Under the pieces are notes generated by a model, which saw nothing but the letters and a program-made list of their open reading frames with translations, was not told the DNA's origin and ran no database searches. DNA of 5,862 nt from Actinomycetales bacterium. GTDB taxonomy: Bacteria > Actinomycetota > Actinomycetes > Actinomycetales > Cellulomonadaceae. Shown here in pieces: positions 1 to 5,305 of this stretch. A program made the translations under genes and the position numbers. Position 1 is the stretch's first letter. The number at the start of each line of letters is the position of its first letter. The DNA is taken from assembly GCA_012514835.1 (NCBI GenBank), contig JAAYZM010000043.1, positions 1 through 5,862 on the forward strand, read 5' to 3'.

Positions 1-318
1 CCAGTGCTCGCACAGCGTGCGCCAGGCTGCGCGCGAGGCGGTCGCGTCGAGCGGCCCGGACGTCCCCACGCCGAGGTGGTCGAGCGGGACGCCCGAGGCG
101 TGCAGGAGCCGCGCGACGTAGTGGTCTGGGCTGATCAGGAGGCTCGTCGGGTCCGCGAAGGGTTCGTCGTCGAGCAAGAGCCGGGGGTCCACGTGGCCGT
201 GCGGCGAGATGATCGGCAGCCCTTTGACCGAGTCGTAGAGCTCCCTCGCGATCGGCCGCACCGCCGGGTCCGCCGGGAAGAGCCGGTCAGGGTGCGGGGC
301 GAGGGGTGCGGGAGCCAT
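1..318 (-). CDS. uxaC: Glucuronate isomerase, N-terminal part (runs off left edge)
   Basis: The minus strand is open from an ATG at 318 to position 1, giving 106 N-terminal residues. UxaC interconverts D-glucuronate and D-fructuronate (also D-galacturonate and D-tagaturonate) at the entry to cytoplasmic hexuronate breakdown. The fragment carries ELYDSVKGLPIISPHGHVDP: residues H40 and H42 form the HxH metal-site motif of this amidohydrolase-superfamily TIM barrel. PDHYVARLLHASGVPLDHLG follows at about residues 65-84, a stretch I associate with actinobacterial UxaC proteins. The start is supported by GGGAG (minus strand of 328-332) nine bases before the ATG. Family members are about 470 residues, so roughly three quarters of the gene lies outside the window. 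It is transcribed divergently from the ABC operon, and a LacI-like operator lies 30 bp upstream of its start. Family assignment is from recognition of the N-terminus only. Confidence 0.85.
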   Translation of the reverse strand, partial: MAPAPLAPHPDRLFPADPAVRPIARELYDSVKGLPIISPHGHVDPRLLLDDEPFADPTSLLISPDHYVARLLHASGVPLDHLGVGTSGPLDATASRAAWRTLCEHW

Positions 319-347
319 GCTGCGAGTCTCCCGGGCACCATCCGGGG

Positions 348-373
348 CGGCAACCGCTTGCCGTTTGTTGCCG
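348..373. promoter_or_regulatory. Probable LacI-family operator with a third half-site
   Basis: Positions 348-363 read CGGCAACCGCTTGCCG: perfect 6-bp inverted arms (CGGCAA / TTGCCG) around a four-base centre containing CpG, the layout of LacI/GalR-family operators. A second TTGCCG follows at 368-373, exactly 10 bp from the first and on the same helical face. The site sits 30-55 bp upstream of the uxaC start and about 72 bp upstream of the ABC ATPase start, so control of uxaC is more likely. No regulator gene is in the window. The symmetry is seen directly; regulator family and target are inference. Confidence 0.55.
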
Positions 374-431
374 CAGCCGGGTTCGTCCCCTTCGGCGGAT
401 ATTGCGGTTCTCGGGTGTCGGTGGGCGCGAC

Positions 432-437
432 TACTGT
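432..437 (+). promoter_or_regulatory. Probable -10 element of a leaderless ABC-operon transcript
   Basis: TACTGT matches the TANNNT -10 pattern of actinobacterial housekeeping promoters. It ends eight bases before the GTG at 446, so transcription would start at or within a base or two of the start codon. No Shine-Dalgarno sequence lies at a usable distance before the GTG, which fits a leaderless message. No convincing -35 is present 16-18 bp upstream (TTGCGG at 402-407 is 24 bp away, too far), so this rests on the -10 and its spacing. Confidence 0.4.
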
Positions 438-445
438 GTCTCGAT

Positions 446-1372
446 GTGTCGCAACCCGTGGTCCACGCCCAGTCCCTGACGAAGAAGTACGGCGACTTCA
501 CCGCCGTCGACGGTATCGACTTCGAGGTCGCGCCGGGGGAGTCCTTCGGCCTGCTCGGGCCCAACGGCGCCGGGAAGTCCACCACGATGCGCATGGTGGG
601 TGCCGTCTCCTCGCGCACGGGCGGCGACCTGAGCGTGCTCGGGCTCGACCCGGACACTCACGGGCCGCAGATCCGCGCGCAGCTCGGCGTGGTCCCTCAG
701 GAGGACAACCTCGACGCGGAGCTCAAGGTGCGCGACAACCTCATCGTCTACGGCCGCTACTTCGGCCTGTCGCGGGCCGTGTGCGCCGCGCGGGCGGACG
801 AGCTGCTCGACTTCGCGCAGCTCACCGAGAAGGCCCAGGCCAAGGTTGATGACCTGTCCGGCGGCATGAAGCGGCGCCTCACGATCGCGCGCGCGCTCAT
901 CAACACCCCACGCGTGCTCATGCTCGACGAGCCCACCACAGGGCTCGACCCGCAAGCGCGGCACGTGCTGTGGGACCGGCTGTTCCGCCTCAAGGAGCAA
1001 GGCACCACCCTCGTCGTCACGACGCACTACATGGACGAGGCCGAGCAGCTGTGCGACCGCCTCGTGGTGGTGGACCACGGGCGCATCATGGCCGAGGGCT
1101 CGCCCGCCGCGCTCATCCGCGAGCACTCCTCGCGCGAGGTGGTCGAGCTGCGCTTCGGCTCGACGCGCAACGCCGCCGTGGCCGCCGAGCTCGAGGGGGT
1201 GGGGGACCGCATCGAGGTGCTCCCCGACCGGATCCTCATCTACACCCCGTCCGGCGAGGACGCGCTCGAGCACGTCTCGCGCGCGGGCCTGCACCCCACC
1301 ACGAGCCTCGTGCGCCGCGCGAGCCTCGAGGACGTCTTCTTGCGCCTCACGGGACGGAGCCTCATCGAATGA
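446..1372 (+). CDS. ABC-2 exporter ATP-binding protein (NodI/DrrA type)
   Basis: This 308-residue protein is the cytoplasmic ATPase that would energise the two permeases encoded directly downstream. All ABC motifs are present and intact: aromatic A-loop Y15, Walker A GPNGAGKST at 38-46, Q-loop Q85 in GVVPQEDNLD, signature LSGGM at 137-141, Walker B VLMLDEP ending D161-E162, D-loop GLD at 166-168, and switch H194. The stretch VVPQEDNLDAELKVRDNL followed by YGRYFG closely resembles NodI, the rhizobial lipo-chitooligosaccharide exporter ATPase, and DrrA-type drug exporters. A C-terminal extension of about 85 residues ending in SLEDVFLRLTGRSL is the usual accessory (DUF4162-like) tail. The GTG at 446 is chosen because it is 14 codons before the conserved Y15 and sits just after a -10 element; an in-frame ATG at 317 would add an unlikely extension through the intergenic region. 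The stop overlaps the next start as ATGA. The substrate is unknown. Confidence 0.93.
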   Translation: MSQPVVHAQSLTKKYGDFTAVDGIDFEVAPGESFGLLGPNGAGKSTTMRMVGAVSSRTGGDLSVLGLDPDTHGPQIRAQLGVVPQEDNLDAELKVRDNLIVYGRYFGLSRAVCAARADELLDFAQLTEKAQAKVDDLSGGMKRRLTIARALINTPRVLMLDEPTTGLDPQARHVLWDRLFRLKEQGTTLVVTTHYMDEAEQLCDRLVVVDHGRIMAEGSPAALIREHSSREVVELRFGSTRNAAVAAELEGVGDRIEVLPDRILIYTPSGEDALEHVSRAGLHPTTSLVRRASLEDVFLRLTGRSLIE

Positions 1373-2208
1373 GCGCACCTTCCCTCTCGACGTCGCCGAC
1401 GACGGCGGCCCCCGTGGCGGCTCCGCACCGCCGCGCGGCCCTCTACGTGGCCGAGCACCAGTTTCGGTCGATGCTCAACTACAAGTGGACCGTCGTCATG
1501 GTGGGCGTCGGCACACCGCTCTTCTACCTGCTCGGCATCGGGCTCGGGCTCGCGACGCTGCTCGACGCGGACCTCGCTTCCGGTCCCGGCGGGCCCGTGC
1601 CCTACGTCGTGTTCGTCGCGCCCGCGCTGCTCGCCTCCGCCACGGTGTCTGTGGCCACCGAGGAGTTCACCTACACCGTCATGAGCGGGTTCAAGTGGCG
1701 GCGGGTGTTCTGGGGTATCAACGCGACGCCCGTCGAGCCCGGGTCGATCGTGAGCGGGCTCGTGATCGCCGTCGCCGCGCGCATGGCCTTCGGCTCGCTG
1801 CTCTACCTCGCGCTCATGCTCGCGTTCGGGGCCGTGGGGGACCTGTGGACCGTGTGGCTGCTGCCGCTCGTGGGTGTGCTGGGCGGGCTCGCGTTCGGGC
1901 TCCCGCTGCTCGCCTACGCCTCGACGCTCAAGGACGACAACGGCCAGTTCGCCGCCGTCCAGCGCTTCGTCTTCACACCCCTGTTCTTGTTCTCCGGCAC
2001 GTTCTACCCGCTCGAGACACTGCCCTCGGCGCTGCACTGGATCGGCTGGATCTCGCCGTTGTGGCACGCGAGCGAGCTCGGGCGCGTGCTGTCCTACGGG
2101 GCCGTGAAGCCCGCGTGGGTCACGGCCGTCCACGTCCTGGTGCTCCTCGCGTTCGCGATCGGCGGCTGGCTGATCGCGCGGCGGACCTTCACGAGGAGGC
2201 TGCGATGA
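1369..2208 (+). CDS. ABC-2 exporter permease, first subunit (NodJ/DrrB type)
   Basis: This 279-residue integral membrane protein has about six hydrophobic segments, roughly 41-64, 78-97, 126-150, 158-183, 200-218 and 250-270. The hydrophilic N-terminus of about 38 residues is rich in Ser, Thr, Ala and Pro. ABC-2 permease hallmarks are seen: a GIGLGL end to helix 1, FSGTFYPLETLP at 208-219, and SPLWHASELGR at 229-239, before a final helix and a basic RRTFTRRLR tail. It would form the export channel together with the second permease. The start ATG at 1369 overlaps the ATPase stop (ATGA), with GGAG nine bases upstream, so translation is likely coupled. Length is normal for NodJ/DrrB-like subunits (about 250-290). 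It resembles the downstream permease in motif order but is clearly divergent, so it is an old paralogue, not a recent duplication. Substrate not determinable here. Confidence 0.9.
   Translation: MSAPSLSTSPTTAAPVAAPHRRAALYVAEHQFRSMLNYKWTVVMVGVGTPLFYLLGIGLGLATLLDADLASGPGGPVPYVVFVAPALLASATVSVATEEFTYTVMSGFKWRRVFWGINATPVEPGSIVSGLVIAVAARMAFGSLLYLALMLAFGAVGDLWTVWLLPLVGVLGGLAFGLPLLAYASTLKDDNGQFAAVQRFVFTPLFLFSGTFYPLETLPSALHWIGWISPLWHASELGRVLSYGAVKPAWVTAVHVLVLLAFAIGGWLIARRTFTRRLR
2193..2199 (+). promoter_or_regulatory. Strong ribosome binding site of second permease
   Basis: GAGGAGG lies five bases before the ATG at 2205, inside the 3' end of the first permease gene. It fixes the start of the second permease and, with the ATGA overlap, suggests coupled but independently strong initiation. 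Confidence 0.7.
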
Positions 2209-3059
2209 GCGCGCCGTCGGACACGGCCCCGCTCGTCCCTGAGCGGCGGCGCGGCCTGGCCGCGCTGCTGCCCGCGAGCGTGCGCGCGCTGTACGCAGGC
2301 AACGCGCGGATGTTCGTGGTGCGCGGGTTCCTCTCCGCGAAGACGAACAACTGGATCGTGGTGCTCTCGGGCTTCTTCGAGCCCGTGTTCTTCCTCATCG
2401 CGATGGGGATCGGGCTCGGGACGTACATCGGGGACGTCGAGCTCGCGAACGGTCAGACGGTGCCGTACGCGGCGTTCATCGCGCCCGCGCTGCTCGCCGT
2501 GTCCGCGATGAATGGGGCCGTGTACGACTCGACGTGGAACGTGTTCTTCAAGATGCACTTCGGCAAGCTCTACGACGCCGTGCTGAGCACCTCGATGGGT
2601 CCGCTCGACGTCGCGCTCGGGGAGATCAGCTACGCCCTGCTGCGCGGGCTCGTGTACGCGACGGGGTTCCTCACCGTGATGCAGCTCATGGGCCTGAACC
2701 AGTCGTGGACGGCGATCCTCTCGCTGCCCGCCGTGCTGCTCGTCGCGTTCGGGTTCGCGAGCGTCGGCATGGCCATCACGAGCTACATGAAGACCTTCCA
2801 GCAGATGGACTGGATCAACTTCGTGATGCTCCCGATGTTCTTGTTCTCCGCGACGTTCTTCCCGCTCGACGTGTACCCCGAAGCGATCCAGCGGCTCATC
2901 CAGGCGCTGCCGCTGTGGCACGCCGTCGAGCTCGTGCGCGGTCTCACGCTGGGCCAGTTCGGGCCGCAGCTGCTGGTCCACGTGGGCTACTTCGTCGCCA
3001 TGATCGCCGTGGGGATCACCTTCACGACGCGGCGCCTCCGCGCCCTCTTCCTCGACTGA
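2205..3059 (+). CDS. ABC-2 exporter permease, second subunit (NodJ/DrrB type)
   Basis: This 284-residue membrane protein is the last gene of the exporter operon. Hydrophobic segments lie at about 49-72, 88-105, 142-163, 169-194, 205-222 and 256-275. Family hallmarks match the first permease: FFEPVFFLIAMGIGLG at 57-72, FLFSATFFPLDVYP at 212-225 and LPLWHAVELVRGLTLG at 235-250. This one is closer to canonical NodJ, for example in VPYAAFIAPALLAVSAMNGA at 86-105. The ATG at 2205 overlaps the previous stop (ATGA) and has GAGGAGG five bases upstream. Two different permeases with one ATPase imply a heterodimeric membrane part, whereas NodIJ and DrrAB have a single permease gene. The gene ends 32 bp from the convergent gene at 3092, and no obvious terminator hairpin lies in that gap. 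Likely exports a lipid-linked, glycolipid or drug-like molecule, but that is family-level inference. Confidence 0.9.
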   Translation: MSAPSDTAPLVPERRRGLAALLPASVRALYAGNARMFVVRGFLSAKTNNWIVVLSGFFEPVFFLIAMGIGLGTYIGDVELANGQTVPYAAFIAPALLAVSAMNGAVYDSTWNVFFKMHFGKLYDAVLSTSMGPLDVALGEISYALLRGLVYATGFLTVMQLMGLNQSWTAILSLPAVLLVAFGFASVGMAITSYMKTFQQMDWINFVMLPMFLFSATFFPLDVYPEAIQRLIQALPLWHAVELVRGLTLGQFGPQLLVHVGYFVAMIAVGITFTTRRLRALFLD

Positions 3060-3091
3060 GTGGCATCCTCGATCGTGTCGCAGCGCTTCAA

Positions 3092-3515
3092 CTACGGGAG
3101 CGGCGGGGGCTCACGGACGATGTCGAGGTCGATGCCCTCGCGTGCGGGCACCACGGAGAACCCTTCCTCGCGGTCGTAGGCGACCACGAGTCGCTCTTCG
3201 CGAAGCACTGCGATCCAGCCGTCGAGGCCCTGCACGATCTCTGCGGGGAGTTGCTTGCCGCGTCGTCGCCGCGCCTCGGCGACGAGCAGCTCGCACACCG
3301 GATCCTCGTCGTGCTCCATCGAGACGGCCCACGGCAGCACGGTGCCGGGGGCGATATAGACGCGTTCGGCACCGTTGCGTGTGACCACCGTGATGATCTC
3401 CTCGAGGGACAACGCGACCCCGTGGCGCCGCTCGTACTTCTTCGGTGATCCAGAGCAGCCGCTTGCCGAGCGTGAACCAGGCGACGATGTCGTCCTCGCC
3501 CTTGAGTCGTGGCAC
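3092..3515 (-). pseudogene. Small unrecognised protein gene broken by a one-base frameshift
   Basis: Two minus-strand frames together read as one protein of about 140 residues. The first 24 codons (3515 to 3444) encode MPRLKGEDDIVAWFTLGKRL and then LWIT. The sequence continues one base out of frame from 3442 to the TAG at 3092 as KKYERRHGVALSLEEIITVV, then TRNGAERVYIAPGTVLPW and onward to EGIDLDIVREPPPLP. Third-position GC switches sharply: nearly all codons before ACC at 3446-3444 end in G or C, those continuing in that frame (GAA GAA GTA CGA) do not, and from AAG at 3442 the new frame is again all G/C. An extra base at about 3443 explains this. The GTG at 3515 is chosen because GAGGGAGG lies eight bases upstream; a GTG at 3539 is possible but has a poor site. 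It is soluble and charged, with no domain I recognise. Pseudogene, sequencing error and recoding remain open. Confidence 0.72.
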
Positions 3516-3523
3516 GTTCCGCA

Positions 3524-3531
3524 CCTCCCTC
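3524..3531 (-). promoter_or_regulatory. Ribosome binding site deciding the start at 3515
   Basis: The minus strand reads GAGGGAGG, eight bases before the GTG at 3515. This is a near-ideal anti-16S match and is why 3515 is preferred over the GTG at 3539, which lies upstream of it. Confidence 0.6.
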
Positions 3532-3549
3532 GTGTCCACCTGCGCGCGA

Positions 3550-3555
3550 CACCCT
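3550..3555 (-). promoter_or_regulatory. Possible -10 element for the frameshifted gene
   Basis: The minus strand reads TAGGGT, a TANNNT match identical to the hexamer proposed for rnhA. It would give a transcript start near 3543 and a leader of about 28 bases carrying the GAGGGAGG site. No recognisable -35 is present. A short GGAGG/CCTCC inverted repeat (3557-3570) lies directly upstream. Weak evidence. Confidence 0.22.
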
Positions 3556-3620
3556 AGGAGGGAAGCCTCCGCGCGGGTAGGTGCAGGCCAGCATGCAGTC
3601 TCGGCGAGTCGTGGAGGTGC

Positions 3621-4064
3621 TCAGTAGCCGCGCAGGCGCTCGATCTGCCGGCGCTCTCGCTTCGTGGGGCGGCCCGCGCCGCGGTCGCGGCGGACCTCGG
3701 CAGGGCGTTCCTCGCGGGGCGGTGGCGGGGGAGTGCGGTCATCGATCGCCGCGGCGGCTACGGCGGCACCGACGCGCTTGAGCAAGATCTGGCGAACCAC
3801 GACGATCCGCAGGCCGGCCTCCGTCATGACGCGCACCTCGTCCCCGACCCGCACGGGGGAGGACGGCTTGGCCTTCGCGCCGTTGACGCGCACGTGGCCC
3901 CCGCGGCACGCCGCCGCGCCCGCCGCGCGCGTCTTGGTCAGGCGCACGGCCCAGATCCAGCGGTCCACGCGGGTCGAGGCGGGGCCCCCAGGGACACCAG
4001 CTCCCGCGGCCGGGACACCGGCTCGGGGACCGCCGTCGTCGGCGAAGTCCTTCGTGGTGCTCAT
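3621..4064 (-). CDS. hslR: S4-domain RNA-binding protein, Hsp15 (HslR) family
   Basis: This 147-residue basic protein has an S4 RNA-binding domain at about residues 32-80: RVDRWIWAVRLTKTRAAGAA, then CRGGHVRVNG and KAKPSSPVRVGDEV. The pattern matches E. coli Hsp15 (LDKWLWAARFYKTR, EGGKVHYNG, KPS). The C-terminal GRPTKRERRQIERLRGY also resembles the KKERR tail of Hsp15. In E. coli, Hsp15 is heat-induced and rescues 50S subunits that carry blocked nascent chain-tRNA; an equivalent role here is inferred. An N-terminal extension of about 30 residues rich in Gly, Ala and Pro, and a Pro/Arg-rich linker at about 108-125, are low-complexity additions. The ATG at 4064 has only a GGGG run directly before it as a weak ribosome site. 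It lies 28 bp after the HdeD-like stop on the same strand, so the two are probably co-transcribed. The gene symbol is by family resemblance. Confidence 0.85.
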   Translation of the reverse strand: MSTTKDFADDGGPRAGVPAAGAGVPGGPASTRVDRWIWAVRLTKTRAAGAAACRGGHVRVNGAKAKPSSPVRVGDEVRVMTEAGLRIVVVRQILLKRVGAAVAAAAIDDRTPPPPPREERPAEVRRDRGAGRPTKRERRQIERLRGY

Positions 4065-4065
4065 G

Positions 4066-4092
4066 CCCCGAGCGTAGGCGCACCGCCTGGGG
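4066..4092 (-). promoter_or_regulatory. Stem-loop in the HdeD-S4 junction covering the S4 start region
   Basis: Read on the minus strand, the 28-base gap contains CCCC, AGGCG, a GTG loop, CGCCT, six unpaired bases and GGGG, one base before the S4 ATG. AGGCG pairs perfectly with CGCCT, and CCCC can pair with GGGG, which is the only purine run available as a ribosome site. It could act as a translational hairpin or an intercistronic processing or attenuation site. There is no U-tract, so a classical terminator is unlikely. Pairing is seen; function is inference. Confidence 0.3.
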
Positions 4093-4629
4093 TCACTCGG
4101 ACGACGTGACCTTCCGCAGGCGTCCCACCATGAGGATCGTCAGGCCCTCGAGGAGGGTCTGCACACCGAGCAGCGTGCCGAGCAGCGCGAAGCTCGCCCC
4201 GACGATGTTGAACAGGACGATCACGCCGAGCGCGATCGAGACGAGCCCGGACAGGATGAACGCCCAGCGCCCCGCGGGCACCTGCACGGCCATGAACACA
4301 CGCATGAGGCCGGTGGACAGGAACATCGCGCCCGCGAGGACCGTCAGCACCACCACGGTGACCGCGGGGTTGCGCAGCACCACGATGCCGAACACGGTCA
4401 GCACCGCTCCACCGAGCGCGTGGGACCAGAAGTTGCCCGACTTGATCTTGAACAGCGAGCCGATGAGCTCGACGATGCCGCTGACGAGCGCGAACCAGCC
4501 GATGAAGAGCGCCGTGATCGCCGTGGCGAGAACCACGTTGGCGAGCACGTAGAGCCCCGCGAGGACGAGGAGGATGCCGACGACGACGTCGAGTCCCGTG
4601 CGGCGCCGCTCGATGGCGACCTGACTCAT
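4093..4629 (-). CDS. HdeD/DUF308 family six-helix membrane protein
   Basis: This 178-residue protein is almost entirely hydrophobic, with six predicted membrane segments at about 15-31, 36-59, 68-85, 90-112, 122-140 and 144-169. It has a short basic N-terminus (IERRRTG) and a basic tail (GRLRKVTSSE). Three-fold internal similarity of helix pairs and an L-R-N-P element (85-88) after the third helix are typical of the HdeD/DUF308 family. E. coli HdeD is linked to acid resistance at high cell density, but the biochemical role of most family members is unknown, so none is assigned. The ATG at 4629 has AGGAGG eight bases upstream. An in-frame ATG at 4695 with GGAGG three bases upstream is an alternative, but the 22 extra codons have poor third-position GC (GGA, GGT, CCA, CCT, GTT, GCA, CAT), so they look non-coding. 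It is first in a minus-strand group with the S4 gene. Confidence 0.87.
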   Translation of the reverse strand: MSQVAIERRRTGLDVVVGILLVLAGLYVLANVVLATAITALFIGWFALVSGIVELIGSLFKIKSGNFWSHALGGAVLTVFGIVVLRNPAVTVVVLTVLAGAMFLSTGLMRVFMAVQVPAGRWAFILSGLVSIALGVIVLFNIVGASFALLGTLLGVQTLLEGLTILMVGRLRKVTSSE

Positions 4630-4786
4630 GGGAACCGCCTCCTGATGTGCGAGAACGCGTGGACCAGGGGCGGCCGCCGCTGGCTCACCTCCCATGGTCC
4701 TCCGATCCGAGATTTCCGCGCGGTGAGCAGGGCCGACGGCGTGCCCCGGGCACCCGCGCCACCTCGGGCGATCTAGGGTGTGCGAC
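4630..4786. other. Divergent intergenic region between the HdeD-like gene and rnhA
   Basis: This 157-bp region has lost the strong third-position GC pattern of its neighbours and contains no convincing small gene. It holds the AGGAGG ribosome site of the HdeD-like gene (minus strand of 4638-4643), a second GGAGG (4699-4703), a GTGCC/GGCAC inverted repeat at 4741-4753 and the proposed rnhA -10. I could not locate a persuasive promoter for the HdeD-like gene. Confidence 0.5.
4774..4779 (+). promoter_or_regulatory. Probable -10 element of a leaderless rnhA transcript
   Basis: TAGGGT fits TANNNT and is followed by seven bases and then the GTG at 4787, the spacing expected if transcription begins at the start codon. 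No ribosome site precedes this GTG. No clear -35 is seen. A short inverted repeat, GTGCC/GGCAC (4741-4753), lies where the -35 region would begin; its role is unknown. Confidence 0.42.
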
Positions 4787-5233
4787 GTGGCGGAGACCTT
4801 GAAGGACGTGGAGATCTGGACCGACGGCGCGTGCAAGGGCAACCCCGGGCCGGGTGGCTGGGGGGCGCTGCTGCGGGCGGGCGGGCACGAGCGCGAGCTG
4901 TTCGGCGGCGAGGAGCTCACCACGAACAACCGCATGGAGCTGCGCGCGGTGATCGAGGCGTTGCGGGCGCTCAACCAGCCGTGCCGCGTCACGGCCCACG
5001 TGGACTCGCAGTACGTGATGAACGGGATCACGAAGTGGATCTCGGGCTGGAAGCGCAACGGGTGGCGCACCGCCGCGAAGGCTCCCGTGAAGAACGAGGA
5101 CCTGTGGCGCGAGCTCGACGCCGAGGTGGCCCGGCACGAGGTGCGCTGGGTGTGGGTCAAGGGTCACGCGGGCGACCCCGGCAACGAGGCGGCCGACGCC
5201 CTCGCGAACCGGGGCGTCGACTCGGTGCGCTGA
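4787..5233 (+). CDS. rnhA: Ribonuclease HI
   Basis: RNase HI cleaves the RNA strand of RNA-DNA hybrids (R-loops, primer remnants) in the cytoplasm using two metal ions. The 148-residue protein aligns by eye along almost its full length with E. coli RnhA: VEIWTDGACKGNPGPGGWGA at 8-27, TTNNRMEL at 45-52, VDSQYVMNGITKWI at 72-85, GWKRNGWRTAAKAPVKNEDL at 87-106 and WVWVKGHAG at 121-129. The DEDD catalytic set is complete (D13, E51, D73, D137), as is the helper His127. The basic handle segment at 84-102 is present, unlike in the short archaeal and Sto types. The GTG at 4787 is chosen because a -10 ends seven bases upstream; the in-frame GTG at 4778 would overlap that -10, and a TTG at 4799 is a possible alternative. 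It converges on pgi across a shared terminator. Confidence 0.95.
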   Translation: MAETLKDVEIWTDGACKGNPGPGGWGALLRAGGHERELFGGEELTTNNRMELRAVIEALRALNQPCRVTAHVDSQYVMNGITKWISGWKRNGWRTAAKAPVKNEDLWRELDAEVARHEVRWVWVKGHAGDPGNEAADALANRGVDSVR

Positions 5234-5250
5234 GTCAGGGCAGCACCAAG

Positions 5251-5289
5251 GTGGAGGGTTTGTTCCCCCTGGGGCAACAAACCCTCCAC
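5251..5289. terminator. Bidirectional terminator between rnhA and pgi
   Basis: A perfect 14-bp stem, GTGGAGGGTTTGTT (5251-5264) with AACAAACCCTCCAC (5276-5289), encloses an 11-base loop of CCCC and GGGG runs that can add three or four more pairs past a C/C mismatch. It starts 17 bases after the rnhA stop and lies 16 bases beyond the pgi stop on the other strand, so it is placed to end both convergent transcripts. It has no trailing U-tract on either strand, which is common for hairpin terminators in high-GC actinobacteria. Confidence 0.8.
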
Positions 5290-5305
5290 GCTCCGAGCGG
5301 CGCGG

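Noticed and set aside
402..407. TTGCGG as -35 box for the ABC operon
   Set aside because: It lies 24 bp from the TACTGT -10, outside the 16-19 bp range that a housekeeping sigma factor can use.
4..849. Plus-strand open frame (281 codons) across the left edge
   Set aside because: It runs antisense to uxaC, through the intergenic region and out of frame through the ATPase. Composition is Arg/Gly/Ala-rich with no domain, and uxaC and the ATPase explain both halves.
431..1378. Long minus-strand open frame (315 codons) opposite the ABC ATPase
   Set aside because: It is an antisense shadow: high GC removes stops, and the translation is rich in His, Arg, Glu and Val with no recognisable motif. The plus strand encodes a full ABC ATPase with every motif intact. 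The same applies to minus-strand frames at 1240-2133 and 2094-2981 opposite the permeases.
3557..3570. GGAGG-GAAG-CCTCC hairpin as terminator of the S4 gene
   Set aside because: The stem is only five pairs, there is no U-tract, and it overlaps the region where the next gene's promoter would lie. I would not call it a terminator from sequence alone.
4741..4753. GTGCC-CCG-GGCAC inverted repeat as an operator for rnhA or the HdeD-like gene
   Set aside because: Five-base GC arms are expected by chance at this base composition, and no second copy or known regulator consensus supports it.
4093..5160. Long version of the HdeD-like gene starting opposite rnhA at 5160
   Set aside because: The extra 177 codons lie antisense to rnhA and through the intergenic region, have poor coding character, and lack similarity to the family. 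A strong AGGAGG places the start at 4629.
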